A stretch of 22,000 bases of DNA from a virus, in the IMG/VR virus record IMGVR_UViG_3300031566_006737, positions 1 to 22,000 of that record, one strand, 5' to 3'. The notes under the pieces are model-generated. The model was not told the DNA's origin. It ran no database searches and saw only the letters and a list, made by a program, of their open reading frames with translations. The translations under genes and the position numbers were made by a program. Positions 1 to 7,360 of the stretch are shown in pieces; within the stretch, counting starts at the first letter, position 1; every line of letters begins with the position of its first letter.

Positions 1-10
1 CCTGGCCGCC

Positions 11-230
11 GATCCTGGTGCCGGTGGCCTGGCCGGCCACGGTCCGCAGCTGGTCGACGCCGATCCTGGTGCCGGTGGCCTGGCCGGCGATCCTGGTGCC
101 GGTGGCCTGGCCGGCCACGGTCCGCAGCTGGTCGACGCCGATCCTGGTGCCGGTGGCCTGGCCGGCGATCCTGGTGCCGGCCGCGGTCCGCGGCTGCTCG
201 GTGCCGATCCTGGTGCCGGTGGCCTGGCCG
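11..230. repeat. GC-rich tandem repeat, 27-base and 51-base units
   Basis: The 25-base word starting GATCCTGGTGCCGGTGGCC recurs exactly at 11, 62, 89, 140 and 206, with a partial copy at 167. Spacings are 51, 27, 51, 27 and 39 bases, so a 78-base composite unit (27+51) is repeated. All spacings are multiples of three. In one frame this reads as DPGAGGLAG alternating with HGPQLVDA. Confidence 0.9.
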
Positions 231-429
231 ATCCGGCCGGCCACAGAACGGATCGCGCCGCGGGATGTTTGCCATTAAAAAGGCCGGCGCTTGGCCCGCG
301 GACCGCGTTCCCGGATCCGGCCGGCCATGCTTCCAAAACAAGTCCCGACGGCCAGGATCGCGCGCTTTGCGTGGGCTTGGTGCTGTTTTGGTGCTGTTTG
401 AACGTACAAAAGGCGCCCGCTGGCAGCAG

Positions 430-519
430 CCTGGCCAGCGATCCGGGTGCCGGTGGCCTGGCCATGGTCCGCAGCCTGGCCAGCGATCCGGGTGCCGGTG
501 GCCTGGCCATGGTCCGCAG
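430..519. repeat. 45-base tandem repeat, two copies
   Basis: Two perfect 45-base copies (430-474 and 475-519) begin CCTGGCCAGCGATCCGGG. They share the GGTGCCGGTGGCCTGGCC core with the repeats at 11-230 but have a different linker. The sequence CTGCTCGGTGCCGATCC follows this array (near 519) and also occurs near 194, so the two arrays are mosaics of the same words. Confidence 0.9.
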
Positions 520-803
520 CTGCTCGGTGCCGATCCGGCCGGCCGCGGGCAGCGGATCGGCGTCGCCGGCGCGGTGCGCGTACAGTGGACGCGCGCCAGG
601 CGGGGGGGGGGGTTCGGCGCGCAATGCCGTCGGACCTACTAAATGGGTAGTGCCAGAAAATTTTATTAGCCAAAGGGGGCCGTCTGTGCGGCCGCACGGC
701 AGCGTTACACGCATTAAGGCGGGTGATTGGGTTGCCGCATGGTTTAAAAGCAATACAGATCGAATTCGTAGGCCGTAGGGCTGTAAAAAAGAAGGGGCGA
801 ATT

Positions 804-1004
804 ATGGGAAAATGTAGCGAATGCGGCGACATTATTCCGGTGTTCGACGGCCGCGAAACGCTTTGCGCCAGCTGCAAAAACCCCCTCCCGCCTTCGCTCG
901 GCGGCATCGGATCCGGCCATTATGAGGATGATATGGACGGACCATCAGGAACATGGGGGTTAATTGTGCGGCTGTACGAGGCCGGTACACGCGGCTTCTT
1001 ATGA
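804..1004 (+). CDS. small zinc-ribbon-like protein
   Basis: The 66-residue product starts at ATG 804, preceded by GAAGGGGCG at a suitable distance. An upstream in-frame GTG at 723 lacks such a site. The N-terminal half has two CxxC pairs (C4-x2-C7 and, about 14 residues later, a CASC pair), which is the layout of a small zinc ribbon or rubredoxin-like knuckle. The C-terminal half is unremarkable. It is the first gene of the left-hand early cluster and lies 33 bases upstream of the HTH gene. Zinc binding is inferred from spacing only, and the function is unknown. Confidence 0.65.
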   Translation: MGKCSECGDIIPVFDGRETLCASCKNPLPPSLGGIGSGHYEDDMDGPSGTWGLIVRLYEAGTRGFL

Positions 1005-1037
1005 AAGATTTGAAGACCTACAGGGAAAGGGGAAAAA

Positions 1038-1664
1038 ATGGACGTTATCTATTCAGAAAAAAAACTGGCTGAAATTATCGGTATATCCCACGCTCTCATG
1101 CGCAAGGCGCGCAAGGAGCATCTGGAAACCGGTGACTATGGACTTACCCGGTACGGCAATCGGCAAGTGATGGCCTACACGCAGGAGGCCGGCCACAAAA
1201 TCCTTGAAAAACTGGCCCATAAAGCGCCGGCGCTGATATTAGGGCGTGATGTACCAACTATCCTCATACTCGCAGACGTGCGGCCGCATGGACCGCCTAA
1301 ACCGCCCGGAAACATCCTCTATCAACCCGCACCACCGAATCAAAAGCTGCTGAGCGCGCCCTGGCTCTGCCCGGCGGCCGAATTCATCGAGCCGGAGCCT
1401 ACTGGAAATATAAAAATCCTGCTTGCCAAGCTGGCCCCGGAATGGGTCAAAGAAAACGGGTTCGATTATTATAACCGGATCCTTTGGCCAATCCTGACGG
1501 ACAAGGAGCGCCAACAAGATAACCTGTTTGAAACCAAAAAATTCCGAATCCGCGTCAATTCAAACATCAATTTCACCTTAAAAATGAGGGTAAAAGCTGA
1601 ATGGATCCAGCAAGACCTATGGGAATGCACCCAGCGGATGCCAAGATGGAGAGGAACATGGTAG
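1038..1664 (+). CDS. HTH DNA-binding protein, early region
   Basis: A 208-residue protein with a strong ribosome binding site (GGGAAAGGGGAAAAA) before its ATG. Residues 5-50 form a helix-turn-helix of the excisionase/MerR-like kind (SEKKLAEIIGISHALMRKAR), followed by a basic strand containing RYGNRQV. The middle is proline-rich. The C-terminus ends PRWRGTW, resembling the PRRRGRW-type ending that I recall from prophage HTH proteins beside replication genes. The last 7 bases overlap the next gene (ATGGTAG), so the two are translationally coupled. A regulator or replication accessory role is likely. Family assignment beyond HTH is from memory. Confidence 0.75.
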   Translation: MDVIYSEKKLAEIIGISHALMRKARKEHLETGDYGLTRYGNRQVMAYTQEAGHKILEKLAHKAPALILGRDVPTILILADVRPHGPPKPPGNILYQPAPPNQKLLSAPWLCPAAEFIEPEPTGNIKILLAKLAPEWVKENGFDYYNRILWPILTDKERQQDNLFETKKFRIRVNSNINFTLKMRVKAEWIQQDLWECTQRMPRWRGTW

Positions 1665-2467
1665 AAAACGGAACAGACGATAAGGCGGGCGGCTACATTA
1701 AGGCGTACCGGAAATTCCAGAAAAACCCGATCTGGAACGACCCTGACCCCTTCGATAAGCGGAGTGCTTGGCTGGACATGCTCTATGAGGCGCGCTGGCA
1801 TCCAACGCCGGCTGTGACCATAATAGGCGGGCATATTGTTGAGGTGCGACGCGGCGAAGTGGCCTATTCATGCAAGACTTGGGGAAGGCGCTGGAAGTGG
1901 GATCGCGATAAGGTAAGAAGGTGGTTTAAAACGCTGGAAAAGTTAGGACAAATTAAGTTGCTGCGCAACACTAAAACGACGCACCTAATTATCTGTAACT
2001 ACGATCTTTACCAAGAATTGTGCGTAGATGATGCGTTGCTGGACGACTATGAAACGACGATGAGCCGCGTACGAAGTGCGTACGAGGTGCGTACAACAGA
2101 AGAAAGAGAAGAAAGAAAAGAAGGAGAAGAAGTAAATGGGGCTTCCTCACCTGATATGCTCAAAATGTTCCAAAACTCACATCCGTCCTGCCGGAAAATC
2201 GGGGAGATCCCCTTCTACGCTTCCATTGCAGCCTGCAGATCCAGTACGACCATGCCCGACGTGGTTGAATCAATCAAGGTTTTCTCTAGGCACATGGCCG
2301 GCGCCGAACTTAAGTATCCGTTGCGGGAATTCGAGAAGTATCTCCGCAAGTCCTATCGGATTCAGGTGGAGCGGGAACTCCGCAAAAAAAAGAAGGCGGC
2401 CGCCCAGGTGAAGAATATTGACACGACCAAACCGCCGAACCAGTACAAAGGAGCACGTAAAAAATGA
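1658..2467 (+). CDS. phage replication initiator (replisome-organiser-like winged helix)
   Basis: The start was placed at ATG 1658 (MVENGTDDKAGGYIKAYRK) because GGAGAGGA ends just upstream; the longer in-frame ORF from 1601 has no such site. The 269-residue product opens with GGYIKAYRKFQKNPIWND, the characteristic opening of phage replisome organisers. A winged-helix follows with a WDRDKVRRWFKTLEKLGQI recognition region. Residues about 140-165 are a charged low-complexity linker encoded by direct repeats and a purine tract. The C-terminal part is basic and helical, ending in a lysine/arginine-rich tail. It overlaps the helicase gene by 4 bases (ATGA), consistent with origin binding and helicase recruitment. 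No separate helicase loader is seen. Confidence 0.75.
   Translation: MVENGTDDKAGGYIKAYRKFQKNPIWNDPDPFDKRSAWLDMLYEARWHPTPAVTIIGGHIVEVRRGEVAYSCKTWGRRWKWDRDKVRRWFKTLEKLGQIKLLRNTKTTHLIICNYDLYQELCVDDALLDDYETTMSRVRSAYEVRTTEEREERKEGEEVNGASSPDMLKMFQNSHPSCRKIGEIPFYASIAACRSSTTMPDVVESIKVFSRHMAGAELKYPLREFEKYLRKSYRIQVERELRKKKKAAAQVKNIDTTKPPNQYKGARKK
2067..2132. repeat. three 11-base direct repeats plus 35-base purine tract (candidate iterons)
   Basis: Inside the initiator gene, GCGTACGAAGT (2067-2077), GCGTACGAGGT (2078-2088) and GCGTACAACAG (2089-2099) lie head to tail. They are followed by an uninterrupted purine run on the + strand at 2098-2132. The 11-base period is close to one helical turn and each of the first two units holds the palindrome CGTACG. 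Many phage initiators bind iterons located within their own gene, so this is a candidate origin. The role is inferred. Confidence 0.6.
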
Positions 2468-3969
2468 GAAATATTGAAGAGCTGCGCATACCGCCCCATT
2501 CGCCAGAAGCCGAGCTAGCCGTCCTGCAAGCGATGTTTATAGATCCCGTCGGATCCATTGGAAAGGCGCAGGGAAAAAAACTGCGGCCGCAAATGTTTTA
2601 TGACGCCCGCCATAAAATGCTCTGCGATAGCCTGTATGAAATGGCGAAAGACGGCCGCGGGATGGATGCCTTAACGATTACGGAATGGCTGAAAGACCGC
2701 AACGAAACAGAACGCATCGGCTATGATGTGCTTGCTTCGATTATGCAGAGCAACAGCCTGGCCGAAAACGTGGGCCCTTATTCTGAGATTGTCATTGAAA
2801 AATATCTGCGGCGGAAGGTCATTGAGATTTCAATAAATCTGATGGATGAGGCTTATGCCGGAGAAAAAACCGGTCAGGAGCTTGTGCGGGATATTCCGAG
2901 GTTGCTGGCCCCGATCATGTCCACCGGTGGCTGTCAGAAGACTAACAAGGAGATACTGGATGCCTGGTATGACCGAATGGTGGCCATTAAAAAAGGGGAG
3001 ATAACCAACGGCCTTCCGCTGCCATGGCCGGCGCTCGATGAGTTAATGTGCGGTCTTGAGCCCGGTTTGATTATCGTCGGAGCAGAAAAAAGCGGCGGCA
3101 AGACGACCTTCGAGTTGAATTTATGCGATCACCTTGCCAGAAACGGCTGCCCAATCGGCCGGGCCGGTCTGGATATGAGTGTGGAGTCACTGCTTTGCCG
3201 CTCGGTGGTCCGCGAGGCCCGCATATCGTTGCCGCGGCTTAAACATGGTCATGCAAAATGGAATCAGATGGCAACGGTCAAGGAGTGCAAGAACCTGATT
3301 GCAACATGGCCTTATTACATCATTGAAAACGGCACCGTGTCTGGAATTTGCCAAGAGGCCCGCATGTTGAAAATCAAGCACGACATTCAGCTGCTAACAG
3401 TCGATTTCATGCAGCTGGTCGTCACGGACGACGGGCGCATCGACAGCAACATGAATATGCTTATGGGAGTGGTGACGCGGACATTCAAAGCCCTGGCATT
3501 TGAGCTTGATATACCTGTAATTTTGTTGAGTCAATTCAGCCGCGCCATAGCCCGGCCGAATGAAAAAAGACGCCGGCCGGTCCTCACGGATCTGCGGGAT
3601 TCCGGCAACATTGAGCAGAATGCCACGCAGGTTATATTGCTCTCCAAGGCGCTCCCTGAAGATTTCCCCGCGATTGCATGGGATGAAAACGGAGAGGAAA
3701 CGGAGTGGCTGACGCTCCCGCCGGAGGCTGAAAAGAAATATTACCGGCCGGTCATAGCGGATCTTGCCAAAAACCAAAACGGTGAAACCGGAGAGATTCC
3801 CCTGGTGCTGGCTGCTAGCTATTTCAGGCTGGACGAAGCGGGAACGGGCTATAAAACGATGGCGGCAGACCTACTCCGGTACGAGCGGGAAACGATTGAT
3901 GAAGAGGCCCAGAGCAGCATACCCGGTGAGCGCGTCTGCGACGGGGATGATGATTTCGATGTGGAGTAG
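2464..3969 (+). CDS. dnaB: replicative DNA helicase, DnaB family
   Basis: A 501-residue protein with full DnaB architecture. The N-terminal helical domain is at residues 8-150 (PPHSPEAELAVLQAMF). The RecA-like motor follows, with Walker A GAEKSGGKTT at 206-215, Walker B LLTVDF at 310-315, the QFSRA motif near 357-361, and the LRDSGNIEQNA arginine-finger region near 377-387. The late AKNQNGETGEIPL motif is near 435-447. Walker A has GAEKSGGKT in place of the common GRPSMGKT but keeps the Lys and Thr. It unwinds DNA at the phage fork as a hexamer. The start overlaps the initiator stop by 4 bases, after AAAGGAG. Repeat arrays lie directly downstream. Confidence 0.93.
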   Translation: MRNIEELRIPPHSPEAELAVLQAMFIDPVGSIGKAQGKKLRPQMFYDARHKMLCDSLYEMAKDGRGMDALTITEWLKDRNETERIGYDVLASIMQSNSLAENVGPYSEIVIEKYLRRKVIEISINLMDEAYAGEKTGQELVRDIPRLLAPIMSTGGCQKTNKEILDAWYDRMVAIKKGEITNGLPLPWPALDELMCGLEPGLIIVGAEKSGGKTTFELNLCDHLARNGCPIGRAGLDMSVESLLCRSVVREARISLPRLKHGHAKWNQMATVKECKNLIATWPYYIIENGTVSGICQEARMLKIKHDIQLLTVDFMQLVVTDDGRIDSNMNMLMGVVTRTFKALAFELDIPVILLSQFSRAIARPNEKRRRPVLTDLRDSGNIEQNATQVILLSKALPEDFPAIAWDENGEETEWLTLPPEAEKKYYRPVIADLAKNQNGETGEIPLVLAASYFRLDEAGTGYKTMAADLLRYERETIDEEAQSSIPGERVCDGDDDFDVE

Positions 3970-4000
3970 AACGATCCACAATGAGCCTGAGCGTTTAAAC

Positions 4001-4072
4001 GGGATTTACGGGATTTACGGGATTTACGGGATTTACGGGATTTACGGGATTTACGGGATTTACGGGATTTAC
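4001..4072. repeat. 9-base tandem array GGGATTTAC x 8
   Basis: Eight perfect head-to-tail copies of GGGATTTAC begin 31 bases after the helicase stop codon. The array passes directly into the 11-base array without a spacer. In one frame it would read as Gly-Ile-Tyr repeats, but no gene uses that frame. Confidence 0.97.
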
Positions 4073-4200
4073 GGAATTTAGACGGAATTTAGACGGAATT
4101 TAGACGGAATTTAGACGGAATTTAGACGGAATTTAGACGGAATTTAGACGGAATTTAGACGGAATTTAGACGGAATTTAGACGGAATTTAGACGGAATTT
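4073..4200. repeat. 11-base tandem array GGAATTTAGAC x 11 plus partial
   Basis: Eleven perfect copies of GGAATTTAGAC (4073-4193) are followed by a partial copy GGAATTT that runs into ATTAGAAGGAG. The unit is related to the adjacent 9-base unit (GG-G/A-ATTTA-C) but has a 2-base insertion. The 11-base length puts copies on nearly the same face of the helix. It lies between the helicase gene and the next small gene. Together with the 9-base array it accounts for most of the 279-base gap and is a candidate replication origin or partition-like site. Confidence 0.97.
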
Positions 4201-4248
4201 ATTAGAAGGAGTTGATTTAACCCGTCCGAGCCGTCCGGGAAAGGATAA

Positions 4249-4461
4249 ATGCAATACTACTGGATAAATAAAGCGATGGAGAACGGCGGCGTTATGACGA
4301 TTACCCGCCGGCGCCGCAAGGTCAAAGCCACCATGTACTGGAAACATGGGAAAAAAGTCCGCGGCCCGGAGAGCCACACGATCCCGGACGCACTTGCGGC
4401 GCTCGACCAGGCGCTCGGTGACGACGCGGCCGATGAAATGATCGAAGGGGGCGGTGTATGA
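4249..4461 (+). CDS. small basic protein of unknown function
   Basis: A 70-residue product preceded by GGGAAAGGATAA, which supports ATG 4249; a shorter start at 4294 (MTITRRRRK) is possible. Residues 15-38 are strongly basic (TRRRRKVKATMYWKHGKK) and the C-terminal third is acidic. No family was recognised. A basic N-terminal patch beside the repeat arrays would suit a nucleic-acid-binding role, but this is only a guess. It overlaps the next gene by 4 bases (ATGA). Confidence 0.6.
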   Translation: MQYYWINKAMENGGVMTITRRRRKVKATMYWKHGKKVRGPESHTIPDALAALDQALGDDAADEMIEGGGV

Positions 4462-4682
4462 AAATTGGCGATGTGTTTATGATCCAGTTCTGCGCTGAAT
4501 TCGGAAGTTTCCGGGTTTTGCCGCTGCGGACCTGCGTAGACCTGGCCAAAAATGCAATGGATACTGGGGAACCGCACAACTGGGTCATTGTGGGTTATGC
4601 ACACGATGAGGGTGATGCCCTGGCAAAAATGAAAGGCATGAGAAAGCCCCAAATCGAGCGCAAACAAGATGAGGGAAGTTAA
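4458..4682 (+). CDS. small protein of unknown function
   Basis: A 74-residue product starting MKIGDVFMIQF, coupled to the preceding gene by an ATGA overlap, with GAAGGGGGCGG upstream as ribosome binding site. It has mixed composition and no membrane segment. The N-terminal part looks like a short beta-rich fold (FGSFRVLPLRTCVDLAKNA) and the tail is basic. No family was recognised. Confidence 0.65.
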   Translation: MKIGDVFMIQFCAEFGSFRVLPLRTCVDLAKNAMDTGEPHNWVIVGYAHDEGDALAKMKGMRKPQIERKQDEGS

Positions 4683-4827
4683 GATAGGTCAGACGCCGGA
4701 GGAACGCTTGAAACAGCTGGAAGCGGCCTATATCGAGCTTTGCCACGATATGGGAATGCTCCGCGCCATCCTGGTTAGGGTACGGGAAGAGAACGCCAAA
4801 GAAACGGAAAAAGACAATGCCACCTAA
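4669..4827 (+). CDS. very small helical protein between two packaging-cluster genes
   Basis: A 52-residue reading frame beginning MREVKIGQTPEERLKQLE and ending in TAA at 4825-4827. It starts 14 bases before the upstream stop and ends 11 bases inside the terminase ATPase gene, so it fits the tight overlapping pattern exactly. It fills what would otherwise be a 134-base gap. The product is mostly helical and charged, with an amphipathic heptad-like stretch (LKQLEAAYIELCHDMGMLRAI). Its position just upstream of the terminase ATPase is where a small terminase subunit would sit, but it is too short for a normal one. Function unknown. Confidence 0.55.
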   Translation: MREVKIGQTPEERLKQLEAAYIELCHDMGMLRAILVRVREENAKETEKDNAT

Positions 4828-5797
4828 ACCGCAAACTCATCCGGTGATCAGAACGCCGCGTGTGGCCGATTTCTGGCGCGCGCCGGATGGATCAATACGG
4901 GAAAAAGAGGTTGTCAGAAAGCTATATGAACAGGCGTGCCAGAGCCGCGATGCCGCCATAATGCAAGAACAGCGGGATCCTATCCGCTATGGCTGGGAAC
5001 CGCCGATCTGGAAGGTCTGCGATGCGCTGCTGGGTCTGCCGCTCTATGATTTGGCTTTTGCAGAAGAGATCGAGGCGCGCTTCGGGTGGGTGTGGGAAGA
5101 GTGGAGCGAAGCCATGCGCCTGAAGCTGCTGCATACATCAACCCGGCTCAAGGTACTGCTTATATCCGGCCCGAACCGTTCCGGCAAAACGGAATATGCG
5201 GCGAAACGCACCAATCAGATAATGAATGACTTTCCCGGCGAGATTGCCTGGTGCTATGCGCAGAACAATGACAACTCCATTGAAATCATGCAGCCGGCGC
5301 TCTATCGGCATTTGCCGGCGGAGATCCGCACCGGCAGCGACATTAAGAGCAAGACCACCTACATTAAATATTCTCAACACAATGGATTTACAGATAACCG
5401 CTACGTGCTGCCGAATGCCAGCCTGGTTTCACTGCGGAACTATTCACAGAAAGAGGAAACGCTGGAAGGACCAGCCCTTAAATGGGTATGGGGCGATGAG
5501 CTGATACCGCCTAATTTCCAAACGACGCTGGAGGGCCGCATTGGCGACCGCGACGGCTGGATGGTGGACACCTTCACGCCGATCAAAGGATGGAGCGCCA
5601 CGGTAAATATGTTTATGTCCGCGTCGGAAATAGCCAAGTCATGTATTGCCTATCTGCTGCCGCTGGACACGCTCGGCCCGGATGAGATTCGCGCCTATGG
5701 TTTTCATAGCGCAGAGGAACGCGCGGCTTGCTGGGCTGACGATCCGCGCCGTACCCGGCCGGAAGACGTGCATTGCTGGTTAGAGGCGGCCGAATGA
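4817..5797 (+). CDS. terminase large subunit, ATPase part
   Basis: A 326-residue protein carrying the packaging motor ATPase. Walker A GPNRSGKT is at 118-125, Walker B with catalytic acid ALKWVWGDE at 220-228, and a coupling motif TFTPIKGWS at 252-260. It powers DNA translocation into the procapsid at the portal. After the coupling motif the usual terminase continuation is absent. About 60 residues of other sequence follow (ending RPEDVHCWLEAAE), then a stop. The missing continuation and the nuclease domain are found in the gene at 7361-8506. Usual large terminases have about 450-650 residues. The start overlaps the small upstream gene by 11 bases. Confidence 0.85.
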   Translation: MPPKPQTHPVIRTPRVADFWRAPDGSIREKEVVRKLYEQACQSRDAAIMQEQRDPIRYGWEPPIWKVCDALLGLPLYDLAFAEEIEARFGWVWEEWSEAMRLKLLHTSTRLKVLLISGPNRSGKTEYAAKRTNQIMNDFPGEIAWCYAQNNDNSIEIMQPALYRHLPAEIRTGSDIKSKTTYIKYSQHNGFTDNRYVLPNASLVSLRNYSQKEETLEGPALKWVWGDELIPPNFQTTLEGRIGDRDGWMVDTFTPIKGWSATVNMFMSASEIAKSCIAYLLPLDTLGPDEIRAYGFHSAEERAACWADDPRRTRPEDVHCWLEAAE

Positions 5798-5818
5798 AAA
5801 ACAAAAAAGGAGAAAAAA

Positions 5819-6358
5819 ATGAGAAAAGTAACGCTCGAATCATTAGTTGAGATACTCACGGAAACCGCCCTCAGAGCCCGCGATTTAGAATGCGCGGAAG
5901 CGGAACTTCAGAAGAAGATTGGGGCTTTGAAGAAGGTCAATTCGGACATAATGGCTGATGTGCTGGGGAGTGAAGTTGAACTTAAGCAGCAGACGGAAAA
6001 AGCTGATGTGCTGGGGAGTGAACTGGCGGATTGCCGCCAGGAAATCAACAGACTCAAGAGTATCTGCCAGGAAATTCCCGACCTTAAGAATCAACTAAGC
6101 TGTGCAAAACGCAGGATTGCGGATGCGCCCAGGCTGCCCGCGCTCACGGACAATATCAACAGCGGTCTTGAAAGGGACAACGCGGTCTTAAAAACCCGCG
6201 CTGACGAATGGAGAAGGGAATATGCAGAACAGGAGCGTTTAAATAAAAAGCTGCGCCGCGACCTAGAAGCCGAGAAGCTCAACATCAGAGGGCTGAAGGA
6301 AACCCTTAAATCGCTGCGCATTAAAAACACTCTGCTAACGAAAAAGATGGTTAAATAG
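5819..6358 (+). CDS. coiled-coil protein of unknown function
   Basis: A 179-residue protein with an excellent ribosome binding site (AAAAAAGGAGAAAAAA). Nearly its whole length is predicted coiled coil by heptad pattern (ELQKKIGALKKVNSDI, ERDNAVLKTRADEWRREYAE), broken by a proline-containing hinge near residue 103-110. The heptapeptide ADVLGSE occurs twice about 17 residues apart, and the DNA there (GCTGATGTGCTGGGGAGTGA) is duplicated exactly. It is the first of three genes lying between the two halves of the terminase. No family was recognised; a structural or scaffolding-like role is possible. Confidence 0.7.
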   Translation: MRKVTLESLVEILTETALRARDLECAEAELQKKIGALKKVNSDIMADVLGSEVELKQQTEKADVLGSELADCRQEINRLKSICQEIPDLKNQLSCAKRRIADAPRLPALTDNINSGLERDNAVLKTRADEWRREYAEQERLNKKLRRDLEAEKLNIRGLKETLKSLRIKNTLLTKKMVK

Positions 6359-6380
6359 AAAACCATAAAAAAGGAGGGAA

Positions 6381-7016
6381 ATGAAAAACCATAAATATTT
6401 TTCATCTGCGCTGCGTGAACTGCTTGCCGAAATCAAAATCACCCAGCGGGAATTTTCCAAGAGAATCGGGGTGGAGCCCGCCATGCTGTCGAAACAGCTG
6501 TCCGGCAGACGGACTTCACCTAAAACACTGCTGCAGGCTTGCGATCCCAAAAACCATGAACAGCGCTCTCGCGGGGTTGACTTGGCAGTGGCGGCTCTGA
6601 AGGATTATCGCAAGGAGCTGGGATATACGAAACAAGACATTAAGGTAATTCCCATTGACCTTGAAAGGTGTGCGCCGGCGTCACCAATACGGGAGAAAAC
6701 GGTAGGGAATGTAAAAATTGTGAACACTTGGAAGAGGTGCGCCAACGGCACCAAGGCTATATTGTACCACTCGCCCTCATGGTGCCCCGGCGATACAGGA
6801 GAAAACGGCAGGGAATGTAAAAGTTGTGACTTCTTCGATGAGGCGATAGCGTACTTTCGGGATTGTGATAACAAGTTTGTTAAGCTGGACAAAGGGCCGT
6901 ATGGTATCTGCAGGATAAACCCGCCGGTAGTTGGTCCGGCTCCTTGGCCGGAAATCGGTTGGGGGGATTGGTGCGGTAAATATAAACCACGAAAGGGAAG
7001 AGAAAATGAAGAATAA
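6381..7016 (+). CDS. XRE-type HTH protein with C-terminal cysteine cluster
   Basis: A 211-residue protein after AAGGAGGGAA. Residues 7-55 form a Cro/CI-like helix-turn-helix (ITQREFSKRIGVEPAMLSKQ). The C-terminal region has a zinc-cluster layout: CKSCDFF, then GICRINPPVVGPAPWPEIG, then DWCGKY. The C-x2-C ... GxCRxNPP ... WPxV/I ... WCG pattern recurs in small phage zinc proteins as I recall them, so this may be a fusion of a repressor-like HTH to such a module. An internal DNA duplication is out of frame (separate entry). It sits between the two terminase genes. Regulation or DNA binding is likely, target unknown. Confidence 0.75.
   Translation: MKNHKYFSSALRELLAEIKITQREFSKRIGVEPAMLSKQLSGRRTSPKTLLQACDPKNHEQRSRGVDLAVAALKDYRKELGYTKQDIKVIPIDLERCAPASPIREKTVGNVKIVNTWKRCANGTKAILYHSPSWCPGDTGENGRECKSCDFFDEAIAYFRDCDNKFVKLDKGPYGICRINPPVVGPAPWPEIGWGDWCGKYKPRKGRENEE
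6692..6843. repeat. internal duplication, 106-base offset, in two frames
   Basis: The 32 bases from GGAGAAAACGGTAGGGAATG at 6692 recur at 6798 with two differences. Similarity decays to about 6737 and 6843. The offset of 106 is not a multiple of three. The copy at 6798 is read in frame as GENGRECKSC, the zinc knuckle of the HTH protein. The copy at 6692 would read GENGRECKNCEHLEE only in a different frame, and in the gene's own frame it gives REKTVGNVKIVNTW. Confidence 0.85.
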
Positions 7017-7359
7017 TGAAGCCCAGGAAAAAGAGATCATCCAGCCGTTTAAAGGGATATGGCTGGAATCGGAACAGCACGCGGTAGCGCTGGCTATGCT
7101 GCAGGAAGATGTTAAGGAACTGCTCTTAACATGGAGCCGTGTTTTACCGCAGCTTGATAAGCTGGCAACGCGGGTTCTAATGGACGACCCTGAACGGGCA
7201 GTGCAAATCGAGGTCCGGCGCATGGCGGGCTTTTCATTAACGAATAAAATGGCCCGCGAAATAAATCAAGAGCGCAGGAAGATATTAGCCGTTATGTGCC
7301 AAATGCAAGACGCCCTAAACTCTATTAACTTTGATAATGTGACTGCCACTGAAGATTGA
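7006..7359 (+). CDS. small helical protein of unknown function
   Basis: The start was set at ATG 7006 (MKNNEAQEKEIIQPF), which has AAAGGGAAGAG upstream and overlaps the preceding gene by 11 bases. A longer in-frame start at 6931 lies within the upstream zinc module and is less likely. The 117-residue product is almost entirely helical and charged, without cysteine clusters or membrane segments. It is followed after one base by the terminase nuclease gene, so the two are probably coupled. No family was recognised. A terminase-associated adaptor is one possibility, but only position supports it. Confidence 0.7.
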   Translation: MKNNEAQEKEIIQPFKGIWLESEQHAVALAMLQEDVKELLLTWSRVLPQLDKLATRVLMDDPERAVQIEVRRMAGFSLTNKMAREINQERRKILAVMCQMQDALNSINFDNVTATED

Positions 7360-7360
7360 A

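Larger units (their letters stand above)
1..803. other. GC-rich repetitive region without a credible gene
   Basis: This stretch is much more GC-rich than the rest of the window and is built from recurring words (GATCC, CCGGTGGCC, GGCCGGCC). Several frames are open on both strands, but this follows from the lack of A/T-rich stop codons. The translations are low-complexity and no frame has a ribosome binding site. It ends in a more ordinary sequence from about 640, with a 12-base perfect palindrome GTGCGGCCGCAC at 686-697. A run of 11 G lies at 602-612. One frame stays open from base 2 to 778, so the 3' part of a repeat protein entering from the left cannot be fully excluded. Confidence 0.6.

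Noticed and set aside
686-697. Palindrome GTGCGGCCGCAC as an operator
   Set aside because: It is a single isolated copy in GC-rich DNA with no promoter nearby; chance is adequate.
275-907. A 210-codon minus-strand frame across the GC-rich repeats
   Set aside because: It covers unrelated repeat and zinc-ribbon coding DNA, reads as low-complexity Arg/Ala/Pro sequence, and has no start signal.
3764-4081. A 105-codon frame over the 9-base array giving Gly-Ile-Tyr repeats
   Set aside because: It begins inside the helicase gene in another frame, lacks a ribosome binding site and owes its ending to the tandem DNA repeat.
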